Positions 27,801 through 36,092 of a DNA stretch of 64,000 nt are shown here, one piece after another; the first letter of the stretch is position 1, and each line of letters starts with the position of its first letter. A model generated the notes under the pieces. It saw only the letters and a program-made list of their open reading frames with translations. It made no database searches and was not told where the DNA came from. The DNA is from a virus, in the IMG/VR virus record IMGVR_UViG_3300012936_000001, positions 1 through 64,000 of that record; one strand, 5' to 3'. A program made the position numbers and the translations under genes.

Positions 27801-28795
27801 CATTTTTTCCGTCGAATGTGGTTAATTTTGAATTGCCAAATCGGGATCGATCCAAGCCGTTTGTCGTCGCCAGTAACGCTACAGCGAATTCTCATCTAGG
27901 AATTGAATCATTAAATAGAGCAAGAGCCGGACTTGCTTCAGATGGAACGGTTGGTGATTATGCTTCGCTTAGAAGGAATACACGAGTATCAGAAAATGGG
28001 TTATTTGATAAGGATTCTATTGTTTTTTCTTTGCCAGATATTTGGGATGTCGATGGGGCAACAGGTGTTACGAATACAGGCACAGCGTCTATTTTCTCAA
28101 TTGGAGATCATGCCGCCTCAAATACGAAATGGGCTTTTGCATTTCCTTTTGAAGACAGATATAACTCTGTTGATAGGGTCTATAAGAGAATTCCAGGTTT
28201 CCCTCTACCGATAATTTCAGACGGATCAAGCAGGCCGACTCATACAATAGGGTCTACTGGCGGAGGCACAGGAAATATGATCTATCCTAAAGCTTGGTTT
28301 TTTAGAGATTCGTATTCTGCTTTTGATAATGCCGCTGATACTGAAGACTGGGCCGCATTCGGAATGTTTTTTGGATTTGGATCTGGACCTAGAGGAATGC
28401 ATAATGCAATCCGGTTAACCATAAACAGTTTGCCTGTTGATTATGGCGATTGCCCAAGAGGAGCAAAATATGGGCTTTCTAATTGGTGGCCAACATCTCG
28501 ATCCGCGGTCTTTCGAAGAACCTCACATGGCCAATTCAGGGATATGCTAGAACCTAGACTATACGGACCAACGCTTGATGACACTTTAACACAAATAGAC
28601 GACTCAATAGTTTCCAGAGTACTAATTAGTAATGGGGCAGTAGAATTCTTGGATGCCGCTGATTCTGTCATTGGAAATAAGGATGAAAACTACAAAGTAA
28701 AAGTTCCTTTTTTCGATATAGATAAAGTCGTGCCTACCACGAACCCTCTGCCTCCGACTAACAATGTTGTCACTACAGTTATCGATTCGTTATAG
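24866..28795 (+). CDS. giant tail/baseplate protein with LamG-like domain
   Basis: A 1309-aa protein. Residues ~90-290 form a LamG/ConA-like sandwich: GFLISFWFKL, WNHIAFWCDG and GYIADVAIYNHG are its hallmark strands. The rest is long, beta-rich and Gly/Ser/Asn-rich with few charged helices, as in adhesins and fibre-associated proteins. It starts in a TAATG overlap with the preceding gene and is followed 2 bases later by the fibre gene, so all are made together. A glycan-binding or receptor-contact role is inferred. Confidence 0.65.
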   Translation: MPTYSRDRLPYNLLKKQYLRPGENAYTYFDNLAAWIRAGSATSKNYSVSTTSGGVVQNEFAPTRFQFPAFYVNEGSAGGGPEFRITHTSNFSNTFAPGPTFDSGFLISFWFKLTEFSHADASSSGSNIICITDGTSGQRIVEIFCSESGASLPQVGIRFYDSVSPSTKFVEMKSAFGVDVTKWNHIAFWCDGSSFGNTIKNPDFNFILNGEYPNRAGWQESETFSAAAGTQISTAHASTSVVVKFGNGGGSSVPSSNTVDDSYMNGYIADVAIYNHGVPHLTFSSATANPTDVSLLYRLSLLGAFQEQSGFLNNPERIMRNTLDERSYWPSTVKGGDQRRLGNPSIKWDDAKRPEYTTTQVSYPSLLHRNDSLLTSSIYQTYVDGQLNVPTGARTIPRYAYDMFYEREDEVSLSPFEDSRVYIDRSSNFYLSGSDISGFTGSLAGKDVVVMEFPVQNSITFIKGNYNTTTGDEEHYMAYYNVAEEKLTFQPGARIISNSFPDTNSSFTLKSGQRANAKNFDIARHACFGFTPFPKTISTGSSVTDFNAYPAAYYSGSGSPTEIAGFPSDSRYEPASGSQSFILASDYINAPFLVEKIVISPTQQVADTAGNASSAFLHLYNSGVNPSTTERISEAGASDITLMANYSTIFMMRHYDCPVDDNKTITSVGKIFDYEQPGITGSYAAYIGYQILPYTDRNPSYPNGTIPGASRHSQTNVTGSTNRELVFYANIGFINDLDLTPLHTNANQGLRESIGMENYFDFAVTDGNKDDFLLYLSSSVLIETTPRAIQQSNHLGSIDLGNIKTTTPTGQSARGGWNLRWTGGPTTLSQGFSSRLFENHVATAPEKTVIAVRPADEPIAPVDVEFNVGTQNSTSFLLFPEDKLILGIQGGNINGGMSLRVDPGNIKIQLFGSYVENSRPKLPMLNQSHGYTEAVHGAIGEISIHDQFDISYRQEFSGSNPDTFMGIAEFINPSTVSAAFFPSNVVNFELPNRDRSKPFVVASNATANSHLGIESLNRARAGLASDGTVGDYASLRRNTRVSENGLFDKDSIVFSLPDIWDVDGATGVTNTGTASIFSIGDHAASNTKWAFAFPFEDRYNSVDRVYKRIPGFPLPIISDGSSRPTHTIGSTGGGTGNMIYPKAWFFRDSYSAFDNAADTEDWAAFGMFFGFGSGPRGMHNAIRLTINSLPVDYGDCPRGAKYGLSNWWPTSRSAVFRRTSHGQFRDMLEPRLYGPTLDDTLTQIDDSIVSRVLISNGAVEFLDAADSVIGNKDENYKVKVPFFDIDKVVPTTNPLPPTNNVVTTVIDSL

Positions 28796-28797
28796 TT

Positions 28798-31700
28798 ATG
28801 CCACCAAAAAAAATATTATCAGTATCAAACAAACCAAATCATCAGTATACTAAGGCACAGCTAGAGGTTACTGATTTTATTGTTCTTAGGAAGTCTAACA
28901 ATAGACATATTATCAAAATCGTTTCCCCTAACGATTATCAGATAGGTCTAAATCAATCCGGCTTCGAGGCCTCCTTAAATGTAATAGGTGACATAACTGG
29001 ATCAACAGTAGAGGCAAAAAATGAATTCAGGGGTTCATTAACTAAATTAACTGATGGCACTGCCTATCTCTTAGCAGGCTCAAATATTACTATAACGACC
29101 GGTTCATCTGGTGCAATAACTATTGCAACTAGTACGGCGACAGGAACAACGACAAACGCACTTACTATATCTGATGGTCTTCAGTTGAATTCTGGTACAA
29201 CGTTCGACGGATCTGCAGCGGTAACACTTTCTGCAGACTTAAAATCTTCTGGTGGCCTAAAAATTGATTCTGGAGAATTAGCAATAGAGCCTGCAGACTT
29301 TGCCGGCGCCGGTCTGACCGATGATGGTTCTGACAATTTGGCTATTGATATTTCCGGACAAACTCTGGTTTCCGCCACGACTTCTGACCATGTACTTATA
29401 CTTGATGCTACAGATGGAGCATTGAAAAAGGCAACTGTCGCCACGATACAGGCCGCTGGAGCAACTCTAGATATTGCCGGATTGTCCAATACACTTACCG
29501 AATCTACGCTCGCCACAGGGGACTTGATAGCTGTTGCAGATATCAATGCGTCAAATGAGGTGAAAAAAATTACAGTAGAAGACGTTGGACAATATCTCGC
29601 ATCCGCAACTAATTCCGGAATAGGTGAATCCTCAGGTAAATTAAAAATTGATGCTAATGACCTCGCGACATCTTCTAATATAAACGTTGCTGCAGACTCC
29701 ATTATTTTTGTTGATGCCGATGATAATGTGTCTTATAAAGACTCTATAGCTGATCTTGTCACCGGAATAGCCGGTACAGTAACAGCAACTGGACTTGCGT
29801 CATCTTCTGGTACCCTTGTCTTAGATATAACAAATCAATCAAGCGTAGGGTCGCTGAGTAATAGTGACGAGATAATAATATATGATGTTGATGCTGCCGC
29901 TCTCAAGAAAACCACGATTGCAGATGTCCAGTCTGCTTCTGCTGCCCCAACAACTGCACAGTATATAGTACTAACAACAGACTCCACTCTTTCAAACGAG
30001 CGAGTATTAACAGCTGGCGACGGCTTGGACCTGGCAGACGGAGGAGCAGGTTCCTCAGCAACTTTGGCTGTTGATGTAACTGATTTTATTGACACAAGCT
30101 ACGGTTTGACAGAATCGTCTAACAATATTAGGCTAAATTTAAAGTCCTCGGCAGGACTAAAATTTGATTCTGGTGCGCTATCTATTGAACCAAATGATTT
30201 TGCAGGTACCGGACTGCAGGATGATGGAGCCGATAATTTGGCTGTCGTGTACGGTACATCAGCCTCAAGCGCTGCAAAGGGATCAAATACAATTTCTGTT
30301 AACGCTGGAGATGGTCTATCTGGTGGCGGAACAATGACGATTGGTCATACATCGGACTCTGTTACTTTGAACATAAGGCCTTCTGATTTTGCCGGTACTG
30401 GAACATCTGTATTCAACTCAAATATATCGACATATATTCAAGGAGGATCGAATATTACAGTTACCACCGGTTCGGACAATCAGCTTGTTATTGCAGCTAC
30501 ATCAGGAGGCGGTGGTTCCTCTATCGGGTCAATGAGTTCATTTACGGTTACAGCCGACTCAGGCGTCAATCAAGTAATAGAAGACTCAAATACTCTTAGG
30601 ATTTCTGGCGGCACTGGAATCACAACCGCGGTGTCTGCAACCGATACAATCACAGCAACAATCAATGATTCTGTTGTCGCGACCCTAACCGGGTCTCAAT
30701 TTTCTGGAAACATTGGAGTAACCGGTTCAATAGAAGCAACATCCCATATTAGCGGATCAGTTATAAGTGGATCTGTTATAATAGGCCAAGCTCTTTCCGG
30801 ATCTTTGACGAAACTTCAATCTGGCGGTGATTATCTTATAGCCGGTTCAAATATTACGATTTCTACCGGTTCTTCTGGAGCGATTACAATTGCTTCTCTT
30901 GATGGAGGTACAATCGGTGTTGCCGAAGACGGAACGTATGAAGATGGTATTTTTACAGACTTTGTTGCAACGACTCCTACTGGTACAGCTATAGATAGAT
31001 TCAATGAATTATTTAAACTTATGGCGCCTGCTCCGGCTCCGGACCTTGACAATTTTGATGTCGACACACCAGATGGCATAACTGCCTTTCTTTCCTTTGG
31101 CGCAAGCAACAATCAATTTTTTGCAACACCCAGCTATGCGTCGAGTAGTGCAGAGGCCGGATTCAGCGCTGTTGATGTAAATGGATCGTATGCACCAGGC
31201 ACATCTGGTACGAACATAAGAAAAGGAATTTATACTGGGACTGATATTATAAGCGGAACCTTGAATGAAGATGTAGCAATCGCACAACACAATTCCGGAG
31301 TGACCAATCATGTTGCAAATGCTTTTGGAAACGCAAATGAGGGAACTTTGCGATTACATGTAAATGGAGTAGTTGTACACAGCGTTGACTTGTCATTGGC
31401 TTCTGCCGGTACAGGCGTTCCTGGTTCTGGCACCGGCACTCAATTAAACAGTAATGCTTCAGGATTCGTAACACTATCTCAGACTGGATCTGCAGTTCAA
31501 TCAACTGGTGTAGATTTTGATACTTTTCAACACAGAACAGGACAATTTCAGGTTGGTACAGCTGATCAAAGAAATGGATGGAATTATGCGCAAGTCGTTC
31601 ACGATAAAGGTGGAACTAGTGTCACAACAAACTATGTTGAATGGATAAACGATTCTAATTCAGATGTTCTTGCCGCAGCAGGAAATTCAATTAGTTTTGA

Positions 31701-34500
31701 AGGTTCCGGATCTATACATCTTTCCGGAGTTGAATACTTTCAGAGTGGATCAATAGAATACAAAACACGCGTCACAAACGCATACCGATATGTTTTTGAT
31801 AATACCGCAATTGTTTTTCCTACGTCTGATTCGGCATCATCTCAATCAGGTCTGAGTTTTTCTCTTGCAAATCAAGCAAAGCCTACAATTAATTTTGCCG
31901 GAGGTGAAGATCATACAAAGGTTTTACACCTTACTTCTTCGGCTGCAATAACAGCAAACTATTTCTTGAGTGGAACCATCACTGCGGGAGCAACTGTTAC
32001 ACATCCCCTAAAATCTGATCTTGTAAATTCGGGCCAGTCAACGTTATCGCCTGTCTTGATGTATAATCTATCAAATAATTCAACCGCTTTGGTTGAAAAT
32101 TTTCGAAGAGAAAACTATAGAATTGTTTCTGGTTCTTATGATACACAGACATCTGTAACCGCAAGTGCAAATGTTTGGGATTCTACGGTTTACATGACAG
32201 CCTCCAATGGAGGACATTCAGATGGTTTGCAATTTTATGATGAAAAATTATTGTCACCCATCAACACAATTAATTCTGGTAATTTCTCTTTATTTTCAAA
32301 CGGACCCAGTCAAAATCCTGATTATTCTGGCCAGACAGGTACGAGAACTTTTATTAGGTGGTTTAAAAACGAGACAGGCAATCCACAAACTGATTTGTCC
32401 TTGGCAATCAATGGATCATCAACAATTGTATCAGATGGCACTTCGTTAACATCTTCTAGAATATCAGTATTATTAAAGTTTCCAGGCACTACTGGATGGA
32501 TGGACCTAGCACTGCCTTACGTCCTAGATTCCATTTCTGACTCTTCCGGGGCCCATATTGATAATTCGATATTAGATTTTGATGATAGTCTCAACGCAAC
32601 CAACTACGTAAATTTTGGTAACGTCGCGATTCCAAATAATCATTACGTAATCATAAAGGTGCTAGCAGATGAATCATGGACAGGAAATATTTCTCAAATT
32701 ACTGTTGATTTTGGTGCCGGAACAGGAACTCTAACAGCCGTTCCAGATCTTGATGATATAGATTCTGATAACACTGGTGCGTCTGCTAATTTATCTTTTG
32801 GATCATTAAAGTCAATATCTGGTTATTCTGATCCGACAACAGGAGCTGGCTTCACGGCAGCCAACCTGAATGATCTTTATCAAGTAAGTGAAAATAGTAA
32901 TAATCTTCGAAGAGCTGTGTTTAATGGATCTCAAACAATGGAAGGAGATCTCAACGAAGATGTAGTTTCTCCTGGAAATGATTTTGTTGCAAACGCTTTT
33001 TCCGACGCAAACAGCGGTAGTATTAAGCTTGAGGTAAACGGTGCCGTAATACATACGTTGGAAATCACCGGCTCACAGTCGTTAGTTGGCTCAGGAGTCC
33101 CAGGATCGGGAACTGGAACTAGTTTAAATAATGATGGATCTGGATTTATTGCTCTGTCTCAGTGGAGTCCTGGATTATTTGATAATGGAGTTCCAAAATT
33201 TTCTGAAATACAAAGAACAGGAAGATATAGAATAACGCCAACAAATCAAAGGCCAGGTTGGAATTACGCACGAGTAATTCACACAGTTGGTGGTTCTGAC
33301 AGAGAAACAAACTACATCGAATGGGTGAATGATTCAGAGGCAACCGCTCTATCTTCTAGTTCTGGACTAAGTGCTTTTGGAGACGATTCTTTCTCCTATA
33401 TAAGCGGAGTTAAATATTTTAACTCACCGTCTGGCTCAATTGAATTGACTGTTGACCATATATATAAAAATGTTTATTCTGATAGTTCTAGTGCCATAGG
33501 CTTTACAAGCCTTACGAACGCAACGGCTATACAAATTGTACAATCAGGCTCCGGATTATCTTCTACAAAAACAACCGCGGCTTCGACTGATTCTCTTCAG
33601 ACGCTGAGCATCAACAACAATTCTCAAAACGAAACTCTTCACATAACTGGCACAATAAACTTTACTCAATCAAAGTCGTTGCCTGGAACATATACCACTG
33701 CTTACGGGTGTGGCGGTGCAATGACGTTTGACCACCCGCTGAAGTCGCCTCATACGTCCGCTACTGTGAACACGACAAATTTACTGGTCTGGACACCTTC
33801 AGATACTTCAAATGCAAATACTAATGAGTACTTTACCGGAGAGTCTTATAGGCTTGTTTCTGCAACATACTCGGCACAATCTGATGTTTCGGGAGGTTCA
33901 TATAACTGGAATTCTCAAAGATCAATAAACGATCAGGCAAGTTATCCAGAACACGCCACCGGTTTGCTGATATACGACACATACTTGATTCCTCCGAAAG
34001 ATGGAGGAGTAAACGGAAATTTTAGAAATCATAAGGAAGCCGGAAGTATAGAGTCACCTTTGGGAAATGTAAACTATACGTCTTTGACAAATACAACAAG
34101 AGATTATTATCGTTCTTTTTTAAATAATACGTCTGATGACAGGCCAAGCGTTCAAATAACATTATACGGAGACGCTACTATAGTAGGACGAGTAGGAGCA
34201 AATTCCGGAACGTTAGGATCAAACAAGAATATATTTGTTGAAGTTGGAATACCAGGAAAAACAGGGTTACTTGATCTAGGAAGGCCTTCGGCTGGATCAG
34301 GAAACTATAATGATGGCGATGGTTCGTTATCCGGAGATCTAACGTCAGCTGTTACAGGAGGAGGCGCAACAAACACCTGTACATTTAATGGTCAAACCGT
34401 TAATGGAACATCTGGAACTGCCGAATACTTAATTATAAGAATATCCGCATCTGAAAACTGGACTGGTTACTTAGATCGGATTGATGTAAGTTGGAGTTAG
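28798..34500 (+). CDS. giant modular tail fibre protein
   Basis: A 1900-aa fibre protein, the largest in the window. The N-terminal 750 residues are repetitive beta-strand sequence low in aromatics: a ~40-aa unit (SSGGLKIDSGELAIEP ... FAGAGLTDDG) recurs at residues ~144-183 and ~446-483, and a second unit (GSLTKL ... AGSNITI) recurs at ~80 and ~667. The C-terminal 1150 residues are two consecutive copies of a ~570-580-aa module, each opening with PDLD, passing through GVPGSGTGT, a WNYA-V-H motif and an EW-ND motif, and closing with an E-x-WTG motif. Such repeats are typical of trimeric fibre shafts; the duplicated modules may be receptor-binding lobes. No clear ribosome site precedes ATG 28798. 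Confidence 0.75.
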   Translation: MPPKKILSVSNKPNHQYTKAQLEVTDFIVLRKSNNRHIIKIVSPNDYQIGLNQSGFEASLNVIGDITGSTVEAKNEFRGSLTKLTDGTAYLLAGSNITITTGSSGAITIATSTATGTTTNALTISDGLQLNSGTTFDGSAAVTLSADLKSSGGLKIDSGELAIEPADFAGAGLTDDGSDNLAIDISGQTLVSATTSDHVLILDATDGALKKATVATIQAAGATLDIAGLSNTLTESTLATGDLIAVADINASNEVKKITVEDVGQYLASATNSGIGESSGKLKIDANDLATSSNINVAADSIIFVDADDNVSYKDSIADLVTGIAGTVTATGLASSSGTLVLDITNQSSVGSLSNSDEIIIYDVDAAALKKTTIADVQSASAAPTTAQYIVLTTDSTLSNERVLTAGDGLDLADGGAGSSATLAVDVTDFIDTSYGLTESSNNIRLNLKSSAGLKFDSGALSIEPNDFAGTGLQDDGADNLAVVYGTSASSAAKGSNTISVNAGDGLSGGGTMTIGHTSDSVTLNIRPSDFAGTGTSVFNSNISTYIQGGSNITVTTGSDNQLVIAATSGGGGSSIGSMSSFTVTADSGVNQVIEDSNTLRISGGTGITTAVSATDTITATINDSVVATLTGSQFSGNIGVTGSIEATSHISGSVISGSVIIGQALSGSLTKLQSGGDYLIAGSNITISTGSSGAITIASLDGGTIGVAEDGTYEDGIFTDFVATTPTGTAIDRFNELFKLMAPAPAPDLDNFDVDTPDGITAFLSFGASNNQFFATPSYASSSAEAGFSAVDVNGSYAPGTSGTNIRKGIYTGTDIISGTLNEDVAIAQHNSGVTNHVANAFGNANEGTLRLHVNGVVVHSVDLSLASAGTGVPGSGTGTQLNSNASGFVTLSQTGSAVQSTGVDFDTFQHRTGQFQVGTADQRNGWNYAQVVHDKGGTSVTTNYVEWINDSNSDVLAAAGNSISFEGSGSIHLSGVEYFQSGSIEYKTRVTNAYRYVFDNTAIVFPTSDSASSQSGLSFSLANQAKPTINFAGGEDHTKVLHLTSSAAITANYFLSGTITAGATVTHPLKSDLVNSGQSTLSPVLMYNLSNNSTALVENFRRENYRIVSGSYDTQTSVTASANVWDSTVYMTASNGGHSDGLQFYDEKLLSPINTINSGNFSLFSNGPSQNPDYSGQTGTRTFIRWFKNETGNPQTDLSLAINGSSTIVSDGTSLTSSRISVLLKFPGTTGWMDLALPYVLDSISDSSGAHIDNSILDFDDSLNATNYVNFGNVAIPNNHYVIIKVLADESWTGNISQITVDFGAGTGTLTAVPDLDDIDSDNTGASANLSFGSLKSISGYSDPTTGAGFTAANLNDLYQVSENSNNLRRAVFNGSQTMEGDLNEDVVSPGNDFVANAFSDANSGSIKLEVNGAVIHTLEITGSQSLVGSGVPGSGTGTSLNNDGSGFIALSQWSPGLFDNGVPKFSEIQRTGRYRITPTNQRPGWNYARVIHTVGGSDRETNYIEWVNDSEATALSSSSGLSAFGDDSFSYISGVKYFNSPSGSIELTVDHIYKNVYSDSSSAIGFTSLTNATAIQIVQSGSGLSSTKTTAASTDSLQTLSINNNSQNETLHITGTINFTQSKSLPGTYTTAYGCGGAMTFDHPLKSPHTSATVNTTNLLVWTPSDTSNANTNEYFTGESYRLVSATYSAQSDVSGGSYNWNSQRSINDQASYPEHATGLLIYDTYLIPPKDGGVNGNFRNHKEAGSIESPLGNVNYTSLTNTTRDYYRSFLNNTSDDRPSVQITLYGDATIVGRVGANSGTLGSNKNIFVEVGIPGKTGLLDLGRPSAGSGNYNDGDGSLSGDLTSAVTGGGATNTCTFNGQTVNGTSGTAEYLIIRISASENWTGYLDRIDVSWS
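29227..29346 (+). repeat. fibre shaft unit, copy 1
   Basis: Codes for a 40-aa unit in the 1900-aa fibre with SSGGLKIDSGELAIEP and FAGAGLTDDGSDNLAI. A closely similar unit is at 30133-30246. Confidence 0.65.
30133..30246 (+). repeat. fibre shaft unit, copy 2
   Basis: Codes for a 38-aa unit with SSAGLKFDSGALSIEP and FAGTGLQDDGADNLAV, matching copy 1 at most positions in protein though diverged in DNA. Confidence 0.65.
31039..32742 (+). repeat. fibre C-terminal module, copy 1
   Basis: Codes for ~568 residues of the 1900-aa fibre. It opens PDLDNF, contains LNEDVAIA, GVPGSGTGT, GWNYAQVVH and YVEWINDS, and closes with ADESWTGNISQITVDF. Copy 2 follows directly. Confidence 0.7.
32743..34497 (+). 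repeat. fibre C-terminal module, copy 2
   Basis: Codes for ~585 residues. It opens PDLDDI, contains LNEDVVSP, GVPGSGTGT, GWNYARVIH and YIEWVNDS, and closes with ASENWTGYLDRIDVSW. Order and spacing of motifs match copy 1, so this is an old tandem duplication. Confidence 0.7.
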
Positions 34501-34507
34501 TTTTAAT

Positions 34508-35698
34508 ATGGCTGGTAAAAGTAATACATCAGCAACCTTCTTTGCACAAAAGAAGCTACTGGGAAAGGCTCATACCTCGAATCTGAAGGTCGATGGTGAA
34601 GAAGTCATTGGTTCAAATATCCAGGCGGCAACCAATTTGCTATTTGGGGAATCAATTCCGACGTCGCCAACTCTCACACTCAACACTGTGCAATCAGCAT
34701 CCAATGGTGCCCCGGCAACAGTAGAATATATACAATTCGACTTGGTAGAATATCCAGGCACAAGATACGATGCGAATGCTACGGGAGGTGGTTCAGGTAC
34801 TGACTCCGGAGAATCTTCACAAATATCAGGACCTCATACTTATCAATTCAGGTTACCGTCCAATTATGAAAGCGCTAGTAATAATTCTAGAGCTGGAAAC
34901 GGAGTATTCGATAACAGTAAAATAGTCCATGAAACCCTAGGCTCTCTTCAACTAATTCCTCCTTTCTTTTCTAGAGATGCGCCAAATCCTTATATTGTCA
35001 AGATATATAAAGACAACGGCAGTGGCGGCCTCGGAGATGAAATACCATTATTAGATAACATTGACTGGAATGTAGACTTTTATAACGGCATCCTTTTCCT
35101 TCAAGATTATGTTGCTAGTAAAGTTCCTGCTTTTGCGAAAGCTTTTGCTTACGTAGGTAAAATGGCAGAAGAAGTCATTACTTCTGGATCTGGAGGGGGT
35201 GGCGGTGGAACCCCTGGTGGTTCAAATACGCAAATACAATTTAATGATTCTAATTCTTTTGCGGGAGATAGCAATCTTACGTTCAACAAAACAACGGATA
35301 CGTTATCAACTGTAAATCTTTCTGGTTCATTGACTAAACTTTCCGATGGTTCTTCGTATTTGATAGCAGGGAATAATATAACAATTACTTCTGCCTCGAA
35401 CGGTTCTGTTACAATCGCCTCTTCTGCTGGTGATTCAAACGGAAATTTGGTTTTCAACGAATATGTTGGAATGGGAAATGGCTCGAACACTTTGTTTTCA
35501 TTAGACAATACTCCAACTACAAATAACAATGTTTCTATATTCGTTAATGGTCTTTTGCAGATGCCGGCAACCTCTCTCACGGGCGCTCCATTCCAGGATT
35601 ATTCAGTAACCGGCTCTTTAGTTTATTTTACAACATCATCTCTCCCAGACGAAGGTAGCATAGTTATGGCAAATTATACGACAAATGATGCAATTTAA
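34508..35698 (+). CDS. fibre-associated structural protein
   Basis: A 396-aa protein downstream of the giant fibre. A Gly-rich hinge (GSGGGGGGTPGGSN, near residues 227-240) joins a globular N-terminal half to a beta-rich C-terminal half. The latter contains the same ~34-aa unit (GSLTKLSDGSSYLIAGNNIT) that occurs twice in the giant fibre. The C-terminus (IFVNGLLQM ... IVMANYTTND) resembles the end of the 606-aa fibre protein at 36093. It is likely a fibre joint or tip subunit that pairs with one of those fibres. Confidence 0.65.
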   Translation: MAGKSNTSATFFAQKKLLGKAHTSNLKVDGEEVIGSNIQAATNLLFGESIPTSPTLTLNTVQSASNGAPATVEYIQFDLVEYPGTRYDANATGGGSGTDSGESSQISGPHTYQFRLPSNYESASNNSRAGNGVFDNSKIVHETLGSLQLIPPFFSRDAPNPYIVKIYKDNGSGGLGDEIPLLDNIDWNVDFYNGILFLQDYVASKVPAFAKAFAYVGKMAEEVITSGSGGGGGGTPGGSNTQIQFNDSNSFAGDSNLTFNKTTDTLSTVNLSGSLTKLSDGSSYLIAGNNITITSASNGSVTIASSAGDSNGNLVFNEYVGMGNGSNTLFSLDNTPTTNNNVSIFVNGLLQMPATSLTGAPFQDYSVTGSLVYFTTSSLPDEGSIVMANYTTNDAI

Positions 35699-35746
35699 AT
35701 TGTTGTAATTCTAGGCATCAATTTAAGGTTTCAAACTTTTTTACAA

Positions 35747-35754
35747 CATATTTA
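35747..35754 (+). promoter_or_regulatory. candidate late promoter octamer before the DUF5659-like gene
   Basis: CATATTTA, ending 20 bases before ATG 35775, in the short gap after the 396-aa fibre gene. It fits NATAHTTA. Confidence 0.4.
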
Positions 35755-35774
35755 AGAATATGACAGGAAATAAT

Positions 35775-35990
35775 ATGTACAAAACATCCGATTTATCAAT
35801 TGCCGCTTTCCTAATGATGAAAGGAATGTCTCTCATCAACGCATACAGGATGCAAAGCGGCCAGTTTATGTTTGAGTTTAATGACCCTGATCAAAAAGGA
35901 GTCCAGTTCGCAATTGAGTTTGCTTCTTCGGAGTGCGCAACCTACGATAATCACGTCCGAAATTTAAAGAAAATTTTATATCGAAATTAA
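35775..35990 (+). CDS. small DUF5659-like protein
   Basis: A 71-aa protein. The pattern YKTSDLSIAAFLMMKGMSLINAY, then FEFNDPDQKG and a C-terminal NLKKIL helix, matches what I recall of DUF5659, a family of short phage and bacterial proteins without known function. ATG 35775 is chosen because AGGA lies about 8 bases upstream; an ATG at 35760 is in frame. A candidate late promoter octamer CATATTTA (35747) precedes it. Its place between fibre genes suggests a late gene, perhaps a chaperone or small tail part. Confidence 0.6.
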   Translation: MYKTSDLSIAAFLMMKGMSLINAYRMQSGQFMFEFNDPDQKGVQFAIEFASSECATYDNHVRNLKKILYRN

Positions 35991-36011
35991 ATTTAAGTTT
36001 GAGACAGACGT

Positions 36012-36019
36012 TATACTTA
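36012..36019 (+). promoter_or_regulatory. candidate late promoter octamer before the 606-aa fibre gene
   Basis: TATACTTA in the 102-base gap 35991-36092. It lies 73 bases from the ATG, giving the longest leader in the window, which may help message stability of an abundant protein. It fits NATAHTTA. Confidence 0.38.
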
Positions 36020-36092
36020 TAGACAAGTTCAGTCAGTTCAGCTCCGGTTGGTTTCTTAAAAGTATTTCAATTATAGCCACAAGGAGAAAATA

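Noticed and set aside
28798-35698. Diversity-generating retroelement acting on the fibre repeats
   Set aside because: No reverse transcriptase or template/variable repeat pair is visible; the repeats are protein-level modules diverged in DNA.
35701-35748. Inverted repeat TGTTGTAA / TTACAACA as a terminator or operator
   Set aside because: Arms are only 8 bases with a 32-base loop, and no T-run follows the second arm.
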